This document shows, in pieces, positions 32,261 through 42,567 of a DNA stretch of 64,000 bases. The DNA is taken from the NCBI GenBank assembly GCA_031284585.1, contig JAITXT010000003.1, forward strand, positions 124,001 through 188,000, read 5' to 3'. The position numbers and the translations under genes were made by a program. This DNA is from Acholeplasmatales bacterium (GTDB taxonomy: Bacteria > Bacillota_I > Bacilli_A > Acholeplasmatales > Acholeplasmataceae). The notes under the pieces are model-generated. The model saw nothing but the letters and a program-made list of their open reading frames with translations. It had not been told where the DNA came from and searched no databases. Every line of letters begins with the position of its first letter. Position 1 is the first letter of the stretch.

Positions 32261-32644
32261 CTATCTTAATATAACTTGATTTGAAACTGCTGTCACAGTT
32301 TCACCAATAGATAATACTATCTGTTGGCCATGTTCAAATTCTTTAACTATTCCGGCAACTCTTACATTAAATTTAGTTGCTCCATCAGATGATAATATAA
32401 TATACTTACCTGGAATTAGGTAAGAATTCTTTTCAACTATATACTCTTTGTTTTTTTCAAGAATAACGTCTTTTTCGTAATACGTGACTTGATCATTAGT
32501 TTTTTTGTCTCCAGTAAATCTAACACCATCCTTAACTTTAACATTGCTGCTATTCTTTGCTTTACTAGCAACAATAATTAAAACGATAATTAGAACAAGA
32601 ACAACCAAAGCTAGTGCCAAAATAATATAATCTTTTGTATCCAT
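32261..32644 (-). CDS. Single-helix membrane protein of the SPFH cassette
   Basis: 127 residues. A strong N-terminal helix (about 7-27, ILALALVVLVLIIVLIIV) precedes a soluble beta-rich domain of about 95 residues (VILEKNKEYIVEKNSYLIPGKYIIL, IVLSIGETVTAVSN). No cysteine, no catalytic motif, no recognised family. RBS AGGAGG. Between the zinc-ribbon gene and the four-helix gene; likely part of one membrane complex with them. Confidence 0.65.
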   Translation of the reverse strand: MDTKDYIILALALVVLVLIIVLIIVASKAKNSSNVKVKDGVRFTGDKKTNDQVTYYEKDVILEKNKEYIVEKNSYLIPGKYIILSSDGATKFNVRVAGIVKEFEHGQQIVLSIGETVTAVSNQVILR

Positions 32645-32668
32645 AATTAAATTCCTCCTATGAAATTT

Positions 32669-33745
32669 TTATCTATTCAAAACCAAAATAATAACCGTTG
32701 CGGCAACCGCTGCAATACCAAGAACAACTGATAGAACTTTCCAGAAGGAAACTGGAGTTTTTCCGGTAATCTTTCCATTTTCACCATTTAAAAAGAAATT
32801 AAATATCTTTTCTTTATAAATGAAATGTCCAATCCAAAGAGGTAATAATAAATATTTAAACGTAACATTTGAATGCATGACGTTACAAGTAAATGAAGAA
32901 ATTACATCATAATCATATCTTTTCAAAATACTACTTCTAATATCTTTTTCCATCTTATCTTGGGCATCTTTCCAACATGATTTGCCATCTTTATCATATT
33001 GAGTTGATGCAAATCCAAAAAGGTAATCTTGTTTGAAAACACTAGCAGCATTTGTATTAAAAGGTTGGATCTTATCAATGACATTTGCCTTTAAAGAAAC
33101 TGACGCCTGAATAAGAACATCATCAAAGAATTTTGAATAAGAACCAGATATTTTAAAATATCTAATTTTACGTTCTTGAACGCTCTTTCCATTAACAACT
33201 TTTGTAACATAATAATACTTTCCCAAAGTACCATAATAAGTTGAAAAAGTGTTGGAATCAAAAGTAAATGCTGGCGAGAAAACACCATTTAACTCATCTG
33301 TGTTAGAAAGTGATTTTTTAAATCTACTTGGAGCAAAAAATCTTGAACCTCCCCATTTTACAGCTAAACTTCCAGCTTTTTCTTTTGAAATTTTAAATGG
33401 AACAACCGCATTAGGTTTATATCCAGATATTTCCTCAGTCTGAACAACATTTGGAGTTCCACAAAATATACAATTCTTTGAAACTTCTTTTTTAGATAAA
33501 ACTTGTTTTCCGCCACAATTTTGACATTGGAATACTAAAGTTTCATTAGACCAATCATTTTTAATTTTAAATAAATCATCAAAACTTTGCTCATCAGTCT
33601 TTTTAAAATCAATTTGAACTGTTGATCCACAAGCTTCACAATATAAACATTGTCTTTCTGGGTCAAATGACAAATTTGATCCACAAGATGCACATTTTTC
33701 TATATTTGTCCCTTTACTAGCGGCATTATAAATATCTTCTGACAT
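32669..33745 (-). CDS. Zinc-ribbon protein with C-terminal membrane helix (YdjG-like)
   Basis: 358 residues. Two N-terminal zinc ribbons: CASCGS...CEACGS (18-41) and CQNCGG...CIFCGT (73-98). A mid-domain of unknown fold carries KPNAVVPFKISKEKA and PSRFKKS, as in the TFIIB-type-zinc-ribbon proteins found with SPFH proteins (B. subtilis YdjG is the likely relative). A helix near the C-terminus (about 336-355) anchors it with the rest in the cytoplasm. It starts six bases after the SPFH gene. Function in the family is poorly defined; ydjG-ydjH-ydjI are associated with PspA and envelope stress. Confidence 0.7.
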   Translation of the reverse strand: MSEDIYNAASKGTNIEKCASCGSNLSFDPERQCLYCEACGSTVQIDFKKTDEQSFDDLFKIKNDWSNETLVFQCQNCGGKQVLSKKEVSKNCIFCGTPNVVQTEEISGYKPNAVVPFKISKEKAGSLAVKWGGSRFFAPSRFKKSLSNTDELNGVFSPAFTFDSNTFSTYYGTLGKYYYVTKVVNGKSVQERKIRYFKISGSYSKFFDDVLIQASVSLKANVIDKIQPFNTNAASVFKQDYLFGFASTQYDKDGKSCWKDAQDKMEKDIRSSILKRYDYDVISSFTCNVMHSNVTFKYLLLPLWIGHFIYKEKIFNFFLNGENGKITGKTPVSFWKVLSVVLGIAAVAATVIILVLNR

Positions 33746-33750
33746 ATAAA

Positions 33751-34821
33751 TTAAATTTTAGTTCCACAATCTGGACAGAATTTTGCTCCTGGAGCAAGTT
33801 TAGATCCACATTTAGGGCAAGTCGAAGCAATGCTCTTTCCACAATCTGGACAGAATTTTGCGCCAGAAGAAACTGGATGACCACATGATGGGCATACTTC
33901 ACTTTGAGGTTTGCCACAGACAGGACAAAATTTTAAATTTTGTTCAATTAAAGAAGAACAGTGTATACACTTTACTTTAGGAGTTTGTTGATTACCCATA
34001 TTTTGAGCCATTTGATTACCAAATCCCATACCAATACCAGCGCCCATAAATGTTCCAACAGATCCTGGATTCTTTGCTGCTTCTTTTAAAGCATCAACTT
34101 GTCCAACTTGAGTATATACATCCATAACTCCTCTTTTTAAATTTAGACCTGCTACTTCATCCAAAGTCTTTTCAAGTTCAGGAGGTAATGAAACATTTTC
34201 AAAATTAAATTTATTTAATTTTAATCCGTATTCAGCGAAAGTTACAGCTAATTTCTTTTCAACAAAAGTACTTAATTCATCAAGATTAGCGGCTAAATCT
34301 AAAACTGGAATTTTATTTTCTCCAAGTGCATCAGAAATTCCTTTAACCAAAATTGATTTTAACCATTCAACAATTGAAGTAGTTTCATAGGAACCAGTAC
34401 CTGAAATTTGAGTCATAAATACATAAGCATCAGAAACTTGGAATGAATATGTACCAAATCCACGGATTCTTACAGCTCCAAAATCCTTATCACGCAACAT
34501 TATAGGGTTAGAAGTACCCCATTTTTGATTAATAAATTGTGTTGTTTTAACAAAATAAATATCTGATTTAAAAGGTGACTCAAAACCATATTTCCAACTC
34601 ATCAATTTAGTCAAAAAAGGAACGTTATTTGTATCTAATGTATACATACCGGGTAAAAATACATCTGCCATTCTTCCTTTATCAGCAAAGATAGCGACTT
34701 GTCCGTCACGAACAGTAATTTTAGATCCCTTATTTATATAATCGCCACCAATAGGAAATTTATAAACAATTTTTGTTGAAGTTGCTACTTCTTTCCATTC
34801 AATTAATTTTAATAAACCCAT
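33751..34821 (-). CDS. SPFH-domain protein with C-terminal zinc ribbons (YdjI-like)
   Basis: 356 residues. Residues about 1-260 are the SPFH/virion-core-type domain of the B. subtilis YdjI family: LIEWKEVATSTKIVYKFP, SKITVRDGQVAIF, FLPGMYTLDTNNVPF, and a helical part ending EAAKNPG. A Gly/Met-rich linker (GAGIGMGFGNQMAQNMGN) follows, then three zinc ribbons with paired CxxC motifs (KCIHC/FCPVC, VCPSC/FCPDC, TCPKC/FCPDC); the last two are near repeats of each other. It has no membrane helix of its own, so it would assemble on the membrane through partners. First gene of the cassette, RBS GGAGG, TATAAT about 30 bases upstream. Confidence 0.8.
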   Translation of the reverse strand: MGLLKLIEWKEVATSTKIVYKFPIGGDYINKGSKITVRDGQVAIFADKGRMADVFLPGMYTLDTNNVPFLTKLMSWKYGFESPFKSDIYFVKTTQFINQKWGTSNPIMLRDKDFGAVRIRGFGTYSFQVSDAYVFMTQISGTGSYETTSIVEWLKSILVKGISDALGENKIPVLDLAANLDELSTFVEKKLAVTFAEYGLKLNKFNFENVSLPPELEKTLDEVAGLNLKRGVMDVYTQVGQVDALKEAAKNPGSVGTFMGAGIGMGFGNQMAQNMGNQQTPKVKCIHCSSLIEQNLKFCPVCGKPQSEVCPSCGHPVSSGAKFCPDCGKSIASTCPKCGSKLAPGAKFCPDCGTKI

Positions 34822-34853
34822 TTTAATTCCTCCAATAATAATTTAATACCATT

Positions 34854-34859
34854 ATTATA
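34854..34859 (-). promoter_or_regulatory. -10 element of the SPFH cassette
   Basis: TATAAT on the minus strand, followed by about 30 bases to the ATG at 34821. No clear -35 and no recognisable extracytoplasmic-sigma motif. The rest of the 203-base gap to mfd holds no gene. Confidence 0.4.
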
Positions 34860-35024
34860 CAATAAAATATATATTTTTTCTAAAATATATTAAAAATACA
34901 ATTATAAATATAATATGTAATTATCAATAATAAAAAAATGAAATAAATGGCTACCCTATGCATATTTTACCATATTAAAAATATTTAATTTTTTAAAGAA
35001 AATTATTACAATAAAATTTATTTA

Positions 35025-38000
35025 TTAATCATATTGAACATCTAGTAACGTAACTAAATCAACAAGCCAATAATTTTTGAAAATAATCCTTTTAATAAAT
35101 ATTTCAATTGAATTTTGAAATAACTTAATGTTTACGTTACTACCTAGAGGATTTAGCTTTTCTTCTATTATTTTTGTAATAAGATCTTTATTTCCAGTGC
35201 TCATTTCTATTTCTAAATATATATCATTATTTAATACATTAGTTTTCTTTATACCTAGATTATAAGAGAACCGTTGATAAAACTTATCATACATATATAA
35301 AATCAAATTTTCATCTAATTTGCCAAATCTATCGGTTAGCTCTTCAATTAAAATCTTAATTTCTTTCAAACTACTTAATAGAGCAATCCGACGGTGAATT
35401 TCAATTCTTACACTATCATCTTCGATATAAAGTTTGTTAATTGTTCTTTCCGAAAAAATTGAATCTGTATCATTAGTAGGAATTGAAATATTCTCAGGAT
35501 AGATTGTTTCTTTTAAAAGCTTTAAATACAAATCAATACCAATCGAATCAATGAATCCTGATTGCTCACTTCCTAGAATATCTCCTGCTCCCCTAATAGT
35601 TAAATCTCTTTTGGCAATTTTATATCCACTTCCAAGTGCAGTAAATTCAAGTATCGCTTTAAGTCTTTTTTTAGCATCATCAGTAAGAATTTTCTTCTTG
35701 TCATACATCAAGTAAGCATAAGCAATTTTATCACTTCGACCAATTCTACCTCTTATTTGATAAAGTTGGGCAAGCCCTAATTTATCAGCATCATGCACAA
35801 TCAAAGTATTAGTATTAGGAATATCAATTCCTGTTTCTATAATAGTTGTTGAAACAAGAACATCAAATTCATGATCAATAAATTTTTGAAGAACATCCTC
35901 CAAATCATCTTTATCTAATTTTCCATGCGCATAGCAAATTCTCGCATCAGGAACCAATTTTCCTAATAAATCACTAACCTTTTCGATCTCTTCTATTCGA
36001 TTAAATAAATAAAAAACTTGGCCACCACGTGATAATTCTTTGTAGAAGGCTTCTTTAATAATCATTTCGTTTCTTTCTAAAACATATGTTTGAATTGGAT
36101 ATCTATTCAAGGGAGGAGTTTCAATAATTGAAAGATCTTTAATACCTAGAACAGACATTTGCAATGTGCGGGGAATAGGAGTAGCAGATAGAGTTAAAGT
36201 ATCTACATTTGCTTTTATCTCTTTGATTCTTTCCTTTTGTTCGACACCAAAACGCTGTTCTTCATCAATAATTAAAAGACCAAGATTCCTAAAAATAATA
36301 TCTTTTGATAGTACTCTATGAGTACCAATCACGATATCTACATATCCTAGTTTTATTTTACCAATAGTTTCATTTTGATCCTTTTTAGAAACAAATCTTG
36401 AAAGTAATTTGACTACTCCTGAATATTTTTCAAATCTACTTTTAAAAGTATAAAAATGTTGTCTAGCAAGTATAGTAGTTGGAACAAGATATAAAACTTG
36501 TTTGCCACCCATGATAGCTTTCATAGCTGCCCGTAATGCTATTTCAGTTTTTCCGTAACCAACATCTCCACAAATTAATCTATCCATTGGAACTGCTCTT
36601 TCCATATCTTTTTTGGTATCAAAAATTGCTTGTTCTTGATCTTTAGTTAATGTATATTCAAAATCATTCTCAAAATCATGTTGAACATCTGTATCAACAG
36701 GAAATGAAAAACCAATTGAATTGTCTCTAATTTGATATATTTTTAGTAATTTCTCACTAATCTCTTTAATTTTAAGAGCAATTTGAGACCTAGTTTGACT
36801 CCAACTTTTTCCACCAATACTTGAAAGTTTAGGTTCTTGTTCCCCGCTACCAGTATATTTAAGTACTTTATCAATACTATCTACTGGAATATACATTATT
36901 TTATTATTTAAATATTGAAGTTGAAGAAAATCTCTTCTACCGGCTACCGAATCAATTTGTTTTATACCAAGATATCTTGCAATTCCATAATCAAAATGAA
37001 CTACGAAATCACCTATTGATAGCTCATCTTTATTTCTTACTTTCTGCGATTGACTGATAACAGATCTAAATTTAACGTAACTTCTTAATTTATGTTTAAA
37101 TATACAACTTTCATCAATCACTATTATAAAATTACATTTATCGATAAAAGAACCAAAAAAATATTCCTTTGAAATATGAATCCCTTTAGTTCCAGAAATA
37201 TTACTATCAAAAATAACTTTTTTATTTTCTAACTTTGAAACTAACTCACCATAATAAGTTGAAGTAGGCAAACTAATATATATATCATAAGAATTTAAAT
37301 AATCTAGTAAATCAGAAATAAGTAAATCTAAATTTCCATTATAACTATTTATCGGTAATACACCTAAAGATTTGTACTGATGAAATTCTAAAACGGAATT
37401 ATCAATATTAGCTTCAATCCTATTTTCAAAATATTTGTAATCAAGAAAAAAAGGAATTTTTAAAAAGTTATTACCTGATAAACTGCTTGAAAAAGCCATT
37501 AACTCATCATTAATATTTTCTAGTACATTCATTGATTTCTTATAATCAAGAAGAAATATTTTTGTATTATCTTGAAGGTCAACTATCGAAGTAGGATTAG
37601 AATTGAAAAAATATGTATATAAATTAAGTGATGATAAGTTAGTTCTATTATTCAAATTTTCTAAATCATTATGTAATTTATCTTTTTCAAAACTCGATAA
37701 TATTTTATTTTCAAAGAAAAACTCAATTTTATTTATCACTTCTTTTTTTTGTGTATCATTATAAAATAATTCATAAGCCCTAAATATTTCTATTTCCTCT
37801 ACTTCTATCGTTGAACGCTGAGTCTCGGGATCAAAAAATTTAATCTTTTCTAAAATATCTCCATTAAAGTCTAACCTTACTGGATTATCTAAATCAAAAG
37901 GGTAAATATCAATAATTTCTCCTCTTTGACTAAATTCAAGAGGCTTTTCAACAACGTAGTTCCTATTATATCCAGATTCAATTAAAAATTCCACAACTTT

Positions 38001-38438
38001 ATTCATTTTATATGAACTTTCTTTTTTTAAATAAAGTGAACTATTTAAAAACTCACTTTTCGGAAGAATTCTATTGATAAGACCAAAAATCGTAGTTACA
38101 ACAATATACTTTTTATCAGTTATTAGACATTTAATCGAAAAAAGTCTTTCACTTCTAAATTCTATACTACCAAGCGCCATTAATTGCGTTAATATTTGGT
38201 CTAGTGGATAAAATAGTACTTCATCTTCTCCAAGTGTTTGAACTAGTAAATTATAATATTTTTGAGCATCATAAATATTTGGTAGGACAACAAAAATTGA
38301 AGAACTACTTTTATTAAAAATAGAACCCAAGAGATAAACATTATATTCATTTGTCGAATCACAATAAAAAATATTTTTATTTCCTATTTTGCGGTCGATT
38401 TCTTTTTTATTTTGTAATAGGTCCAGTATCTTGTGCAT
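35025..38438 (-). CDS. mfd: Transcription-repair coupling factor
   Basis: 1137 residues, typical length. Mfd displaces stalled RNA polymerase and recruits UvrA. Seen: the UvrB-like N-terminal modules, the polymerase-interacting domain (QKVRNKDELSIGDFVVHFDYGIARYLGI, about 465-495), the translocase with GDVGYGKTEIALRAAMKA (about 622-640) and DEEQRFGV, the RIGRSDKIAYAYL block, and the C-terminal D7 domain. The ATG overlaps the pth 3' end by 32 bases. In Firmicutes pth-mfd adjacency is common. Confidence 0.96.
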   Translation of the reverse strand: MHKILDLLQNKKEIDRKIGNKNIFYCDSTNEYNVYLLGSIFNKSSSSIFVVLPNIYDAQKYYNLLVQTLGEDEVLFYPLDQILTQLMALGSIEFRSERLFSIKCLITDKKYIVVTTIFGLINRILPKSEFLNSSLYLKKESSYKMNKVVEFLIESGYNRNYVVEKPLEFSQRGEIIDIYPFDLDNPVRLDFNGDILEKIKFFDPETQRSTIEVEEIEIFRAYELFYNDTQKKEVINKIEFFFENKILSSFEKDKLHNDLENLNNRTNLSSLNLYTYFFNSNPTSIVDLQDNTKIFLLDYKKSMNVLENINDELMAFSSSLSGNNFLKIPFFLDYKYFENRIEANIDNSVLEFHQYKSLGVLPINSYNGNLDLLISDLLDYLNSYDIYISLPTSTYYGELVSKLENKKVIFDSNISGTKGIHISKEYFFGSFIDKCNFIIVIDESCIFKHKLRSYVKFRSVISQSQKVRNKDELSIGDFVVHFDYGIARYLGIKQIDSVAGRRDFLQLQYLNNKIMYIPVDSIDKVLKYTGSGEQEPKLSSIGGKSWSQTRSQIALKIKEISEKLLKIYQIRDNSIGFSFPVDTDVQHDFENDFEYTLTKDQEQAIFDTKKDMERAVPMDRLICGDVGYGKTEIALRAAMKAIMGGKQVLYLVPTTILARQHFYTFKSRFEKYSGVVKLLSRFVSKKDQNETIGKIKLGYVDIVIGTHRVLSKDIIFRNLGLLIIDEEQRFGVEQKERIKEIKANVDTLTLSATPIPRTLQMSVLGIKDLSIIETPPLNRYPIQTYVLERNEMIIKEAFYKELSRGGQVFYLFNRIEEIEKVSDLLGKLVPDARICYAHGKLDKDDLEDVLQKFIDHEFDVLVSTTIIETGIDIPNTNTLIVHDADKLGLAQLYQIRGRIGRSDKIAYAYLMYDKKKILTDDAKKRLKAILEFTALGSGYKIAKRDLTIRGAGDILGSEQSGFIDSIGIDLYLKLLKETIYPENISIPTNDTDSIFSERTINKLYIEDDSVRIEIHRRIALLSSLKEIKILIEELTDRFGKLDENLILYMYDKFYQRFSYNLGIKKTNVLNNDIYLEIEMSTGNKDLITKIIEEKLNPLGSNVNIKLFQNSIEIFIKRIIFKNYWLVDLVTLLDVQYD

Positions 38439-39015
38439 TATTTAAAGTGTTATATTTTGTCATTATATCTGAAAAAGGAATTTCTTTTAAGTAATCATTA
38501 ATAACATTATTAACCATCGGTGAAACCACGTTATTAATGATCTCTAAATCTACTTTTGAAAAATTTTCAAGTACGTAATCAGCTAGTACCTCTTTATTAG
38601 ATTGATTGATACCAATTCTAATTCGGTTAAATTTTGAACCTAAAACACTGATTACACTTTTAAGACCATTATGTCCCCCATCACTTCCTTGCTCTCTAAG
38701 TCTAATCTTTCCAACTGAGGTCATAGTGTCATCAACTATTACAAGGATATTTTCTTTCTCAACCTTATAATAACTTTTAGTAGCGTTAACTGCTAAACCT
38801 GAATTATTCATAAAAGTAGTGGGAAACAAAAAAAGAAAACAAGTATCATCAATTTTCAACTTGCCTAAAAAACCATTAAATTTAGCTTCTTTCTTAATCG
38901 ATATTTTCAAATTTTCAGTTACATAATTTAGAACAATAAATCCCGCATTGTGCCTTGTATTTTTATATTCTGGTGGATAATTGCCTAAGGCAACTATAAG
39001 TTTATAGACGATCAA
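38407..39015 (-). CDS. pth: Peptidyl-tRNA hydrolase
   Basis: 202 residues. It releases peptides from drop-off peptidyl-tRNA. Catalytic His in NTRHNAGF, Asn in TFMNNSG, and the DDTMTSVGKIRLREQGSDGGHNGLKS region are all present. The start is TTG at 39015: AGGTG lies 6 bases upstream and LIVALGN must be near the N-terminus. The usual GNPG is GNYPPEY here, a small loop change. It begins nine bases after prs and overlaps mfd. Confidence 0.95.
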   Translation of the reverse strand: MIVYKLIVALGNYPPEYKNTRHNAGFIVLNYVTENLKISIKKEAKFNGFLGKLKIDDTCFLFLFPTTFMNNSGLAVNATKSYYKVEKENILVIVDDTMTSVGKIRLREQGSDGGHNGLKSVISVLGSKFNRIRIGINQSNKEVLADYVLENFSKVDLEIINNVVSPMVNNVINDYLKEIPFSDIMTKYNTLNNAQDTGPITK

Positions 39016-39023
39016 AATAACAC

Positions 39024-39986
39024 CTATGAAATTACTTCGTCAAAAAGTGGAGATATTGGTTCATCTTTTAATATTCTAATAATGGCATTTGAAATTAAAT
39101 TGCCAATTGATATTCTGGTGATCTTTTTGCAATTACAAAGAGATTCTTTATAAATAGTATTTGTAACTACCATTTCTTTAATGACAGATTGGGTAACTTT
39201 CTCAACTGCATCCCTTGAAAAAATAGCATGGGTTGCTGCAACATAAACTTCAATAGCACCATTTTCAATCAATGCTTCTGCGGCCGCACAAATAGTTCCG
39301 GCAGTATCAATAATATCATCTACAATAATAGCTGTCTTTCCGCTTACTTGCCCTATGATATTCATTACTTCAGCTTTATTGTCTTCTGGTCTCACTTTAT
39401 CAATAATTGCAAGATCATTACTTATACGTTCTGCAAATTTACGTGCTCTAGTCACTCCTCCATGATCAGGAGATACAACTATGACATTTTCTAAATTCTT
39501 CTTTTTAAAATAATCAGCCAAAATTGGACCAGCAAGTAAATTGTCAATTGGAATATTGAAAAAGCCTTGAATCTGAGCAGCATGTAAATCAACACAAATA
39601 ACTCTCCCAACACCACAAGTTTCCAAAAAATCAGCTACTAACTTAGCAGTAATAGGTTGTCTCGATTTTGCTTTCCTATCTTGCCTTGAATATCCATAAT
39701 AAGGCATCACAACATTTATAGTTTTTGCACTTGCTCTTTTACAAGCATCACAAAAAATAAATAATTCCATTAAGTGTTCATTTACTGGTGTTGAAGTAGG
39801 TTGTACCACAAAAACATCATGACCTCTAACAGACTCAGAGATATTCATAGATATTTCTCCATCAGCAAATTTCTTAACATCGACTAATGACAAAGGTATT
39901 CCAGAAGATGTGGATATTTCCTTCGCCAATTCAATATTTGCATTTAATGAAAATAGTTTCACTTTTCGGTCGTTAATCTCGCTCAT
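39024..39986 (-). CDS. prs: Ribose-phosphate pyrophosphokinase
   Basis: 320 residues from the ATG at 39986 (MSEINDRKV). This start is preferred to an upstream ATG at 40004 because GAAGGGG falls 5-6 bases before it. It makes PRPP from ribose-5-P and ATP. Seen: FADGEISMNISESVRG, PYYGYSRQDRKAKSRQPITAK (catalytic flexible loop), DLHAAQIQGFF, the PRPP-binding VDDIIDTAGTI. A minus-strand TATAAT at 40029-40024 gives it its own promoter after gyrA. Confidence 0.96.
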   Translation of the reverse strand: MSEINDRKVKLFSLNANIELAKEISTSSGIPLSLVDVKKFADGEISMNISESVRGHDVFVVQPTSTPVNEHLMELFIFCDACKRASAKTINVVMPYYGYSRQDRKAKSRQPITAKLVADFLETCGVGRVICVDLHAAQIQGFFNIPIDNLLAGPILADYFKKKNLENVIVVSPDHGGVTRARKFAERISNDLAIIDKVRPEDNKAEVMNIIGQVSGKTAIIVDDIIDTAGTICAAAEALIENGAIEVYVAATHAIFSRDAVEKVTQSVIKEMVVTNTIYKESLCNCKKITRISIGNLISNAIIRILKDEPISPLFDEVIS

Positions 39987-40040
39987 ACATACCCCTTCAC
40001 TCATATAATAATACTAAAATTATATTATAATGCGCTTATA

Positions 40041-42551
40041 TTAATTTTCTAATACTTTTTCTAGGTCTATTTCACTATCTTCTATAAAAGGAACAACAGC
40101 CAAACTAGATACTTTTTGACCATCTTTTATATTAATAATTTTAAAACCTTTGGCATTTTTACTTAACAATGAAATATCTCTTGCATGTGTTCTTATAGTA
40201 ATTCCTTTATCAGTAGTTACTAAAATATCACTATCATCATCTGCTTGAACAACTGCACAAATATTTCCTTTCTTTTCATCACTTTTTTGTACATATACAC
40301 CTCTTGCGGTTCTATGAGTTCTTGTGATTTCTTCTGAAATTGTTCTCTTACCATATCCATTATCAGTAATAATAAATAATTCATCTGAATCAGAGGTAAC
40401 AGAAAGAGCACTCACAATAAATTCTCCTTCAATCAATTTCATTCCAAATACACCTTTTGCGCTTGTTCCAACTTCAGATACTTCACTTTCTAAGAATCTA
40501 CTTGCCTTTCCGTTTGATGCACAAAGAATAATCTCTTTATTTCCATCAGTAATTTGAACAGATAATATTTCATCACCTTCATGCAATTTAATTGCAATCT
40601 TACCAGTTTTACGAATAGAAACGAAATTATTTAAATTTACTTTTTTAACAATTCCTAACTTAGTAGTAAAGAAAGCATAACCATCTTGGATTATTTCTTT
40701 TCCTTTTTCTTTATCAACACTATATTTTACAACTGCAACTGAAGAAATTGAATCTCTTTCCAAAGTATATTCAGCAAACAAAATATTGTTAATATGCATT
40801 CCCCTACCAGTTTTATTAGACTCTCTTATGATATATCCTTTACAACTAAATACTTTGCCACCTTTTGTAAAGAATAAAAGATAATTATGAGTATGGGCGT
40901 GTAAAAGATGTTCGATATAGTCACCATCGTATAATGACATAAATTTCACTCCTCTACCGCCACGTTTTTGAGATTCAAATTCACTCTCATTAACTCTACA
41001 GATGTAACCATTATGACTTATTGCAATAACTATATTCTCGGGTTTAATTAAGGCATCCATATTATCACTAATATCTTCACTCAAATTAACTGTTGTTTTT
41101 CTTTCATCAGCAAAGTTTTCTTTAATAACTAAAAGTTCTGATTTAATAATATTATATTGTTCAACTGTACTTCCTAGAATTTTATTAAATTCAGAAATCC
41201 TATTATCTAAATCTCTATTTTCATCTTCTAATTTTGTAATTTCAAGACCAGTTAAAGCTCTTAACTGCATAGATAAAATTTCTCTTGCTTGAATATCTGA
41301 TAATTGATAGATTTCGATTAATTTAGTCTTAGCAGCCTCAACATTTCTTGCTGATTTAATAATTTGTATTACATTATCTATATCATGAACAGCGATTACT
41401 AAACCTTCAACAATATGTTTTCTTGCTAGAGCTTTTCCTAATAAAAATTTAGTTTTTCTTTGTACTACTACCAAACGATGTTCTAAATAATATGATAAAG
41501 CATCTTTTAAAGTAATTGTTAAAGGTACTCCAGCAACAAGACCAATCATATTAAAACTAAAAGAATCTTGAAGTTTAGTATGTTTATAAAGTAAATTTAC
41601 AGTTTGTTCTGGATCTGCATCTCTTTTTAATTCTAAGACAATTCTCATTCCTTTTAAACTTGATTCATCACGAATATCAGAAATTTGAACAATTCCTAGT
41701 TTAGTTAAAGAAGCTATTTTTTCAATTAAATCAGATTTATTAACCATATAAGGAATTTCTGTAACAACAATATTAGAACGATTTCTATCACGTTCTATTT
41801 CTGTTTTAGCACGAATCTTTATAGTTCCATTACCTGTATCATATGCTTGTCTTAAAGCTTCTAGACCTAAGATTTCAGCACCAGTTGGAAAATCTGGTCC
41901 TTTGATATACTGCATTAATTGATCAGTTGTAATTTCGCTATTTTCCATCAAAGCAATTAAACCATCAATTACTTCTCCTAGATTATGAGGAGGAATATTA
42001 GTTGCCATTCCAACTGCAATTCCTGTAGAACCATTTACAAGTAAATTAGGATATCCAGCTGGAAGAACTTCAGGTTCTTTTTCGGAAGCATCATAGTTAT
42101 CTATTACATCAACTGTATTTTTATCTAAATCCCTAACCATTTCATTGGCAAGTTTTGATAATCTAGCTTCCGTATAACGCATAGCTGCCGCACCATCACC
42201 ATCAATAGAACCAAAATTACCATGTCCATCAACTAGAGGATATCTATAACTAAAATCTTGTGCCATTCTAACCATGGCTTCATATACTGATGAGTCTCCA
42301 TGTGGATGATATTTACCAATTACATCACCTACAATTCTCGCACTTTTTTTATGCGGTTTTTCAGATGTCATTCCTAACTCAGACATAGAATAAAGAATTC
42401 TTCTTTGAACAGGTTTTAAACCATCTCTTACGTCTGGTAAGGCTCTCGCTACGATAACACTCATTGAGTAGTCTAAAAACGATTTACCAAGTTCTTCTGA
42501 AATTTTTACTACTTTTACACCATCATTTAAATCTCTTATTTCATCGCTCAT
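40041..42551 (-). CDS. gyrA: DNA gyrase subunit A
   Basis: 836 residues. Cleavage subunit of gyrase. The catalytic tyrosine is Tyr126 in [31 protein letters not shown] and [16 protein letters not shown] are in place. The GyrA-box [11 protein letters not shown] in the C-terminal wheel shows this is gyrA, not parC. It follows gyrB by 16 bases in the same orientation. Confidence 0.97.
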   Translation of the reverse strand: MSDEIRDLNDGVKVVKISEELGKSFLDYSMSVIVARALPDVRDGLKPVQRRILYSMSELGMTSEKPHKKSARIVGDVIGKYHPHGDSSVYEAMVRMAQDFSYRYPLVDGHGNFGSIDGDGAAAMRYTEARLSKLANEMVRDLDKNTVDVIDNYDASEKEPEVLPAGYPNLLVNGSTGIAVGMATNIPPHNLGEVIDGLIALMENSEITTDQLMQYIKGPDFPTGAEILGLEALRQAYDTGNGTIKIRAKTEIERDRNRSNIVVTEIPYMVNKSDLIEKIASLTKLGIVQISDIRDESSLKGMRIVLELKRDADPEQTVNLLYKHTKLQDSFSFNMIGLVAGVPLTITLKDALSYYLEHRLVVVQRKTKFLLGKALARKHIVEGLVIAVHDIDNVIQIIKSARNVEAAKTKLIEIYQLSDIQAREILSMQLRALTGLEITKLEDENRDLDNRISEFNKILGSTVEQYNIIKSELLVIKENFADERKTTVNLSEDISDNMDALIKPENIVIAISHNGYICRVNESEFESQKRGGRGVKFMSLYDGDYIEHLLHAHTHNYLLFFTKGGKVFSCKGYIIRESNKTGRGMHINNILFAEYTLERDSISSVAVVKYSVDKEKGKEIIQDGYAFFTTKLGIVKKVNLNNFVSIRKTGKIAIKLHEGDEILSVQITDGNKEIILCASNGKASRFLESEVSEVGTSAKGVFGMKLIEGEFIVSALSVTSDSDELFIITDNGYGKRTISEEITRTHRTARGVYVQKSDEKKGNICAVVQADDDSDILVTTDKGITIRTHARDISLLSKNAKGFKIINIKDGQKVSSLAVVPFIEDSEIDLEKVLEN

Positions 42552-42567
42552 TAAATTAATCTCCTTA

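Noticed and set aside
34935-34970. TAGCCATTT (minus strand) as another copy of an intergenic repeat
   Set aside because: A nine-base match is expected about once by chance in this sequence, and it lacks the GCTTACTAAAG core.
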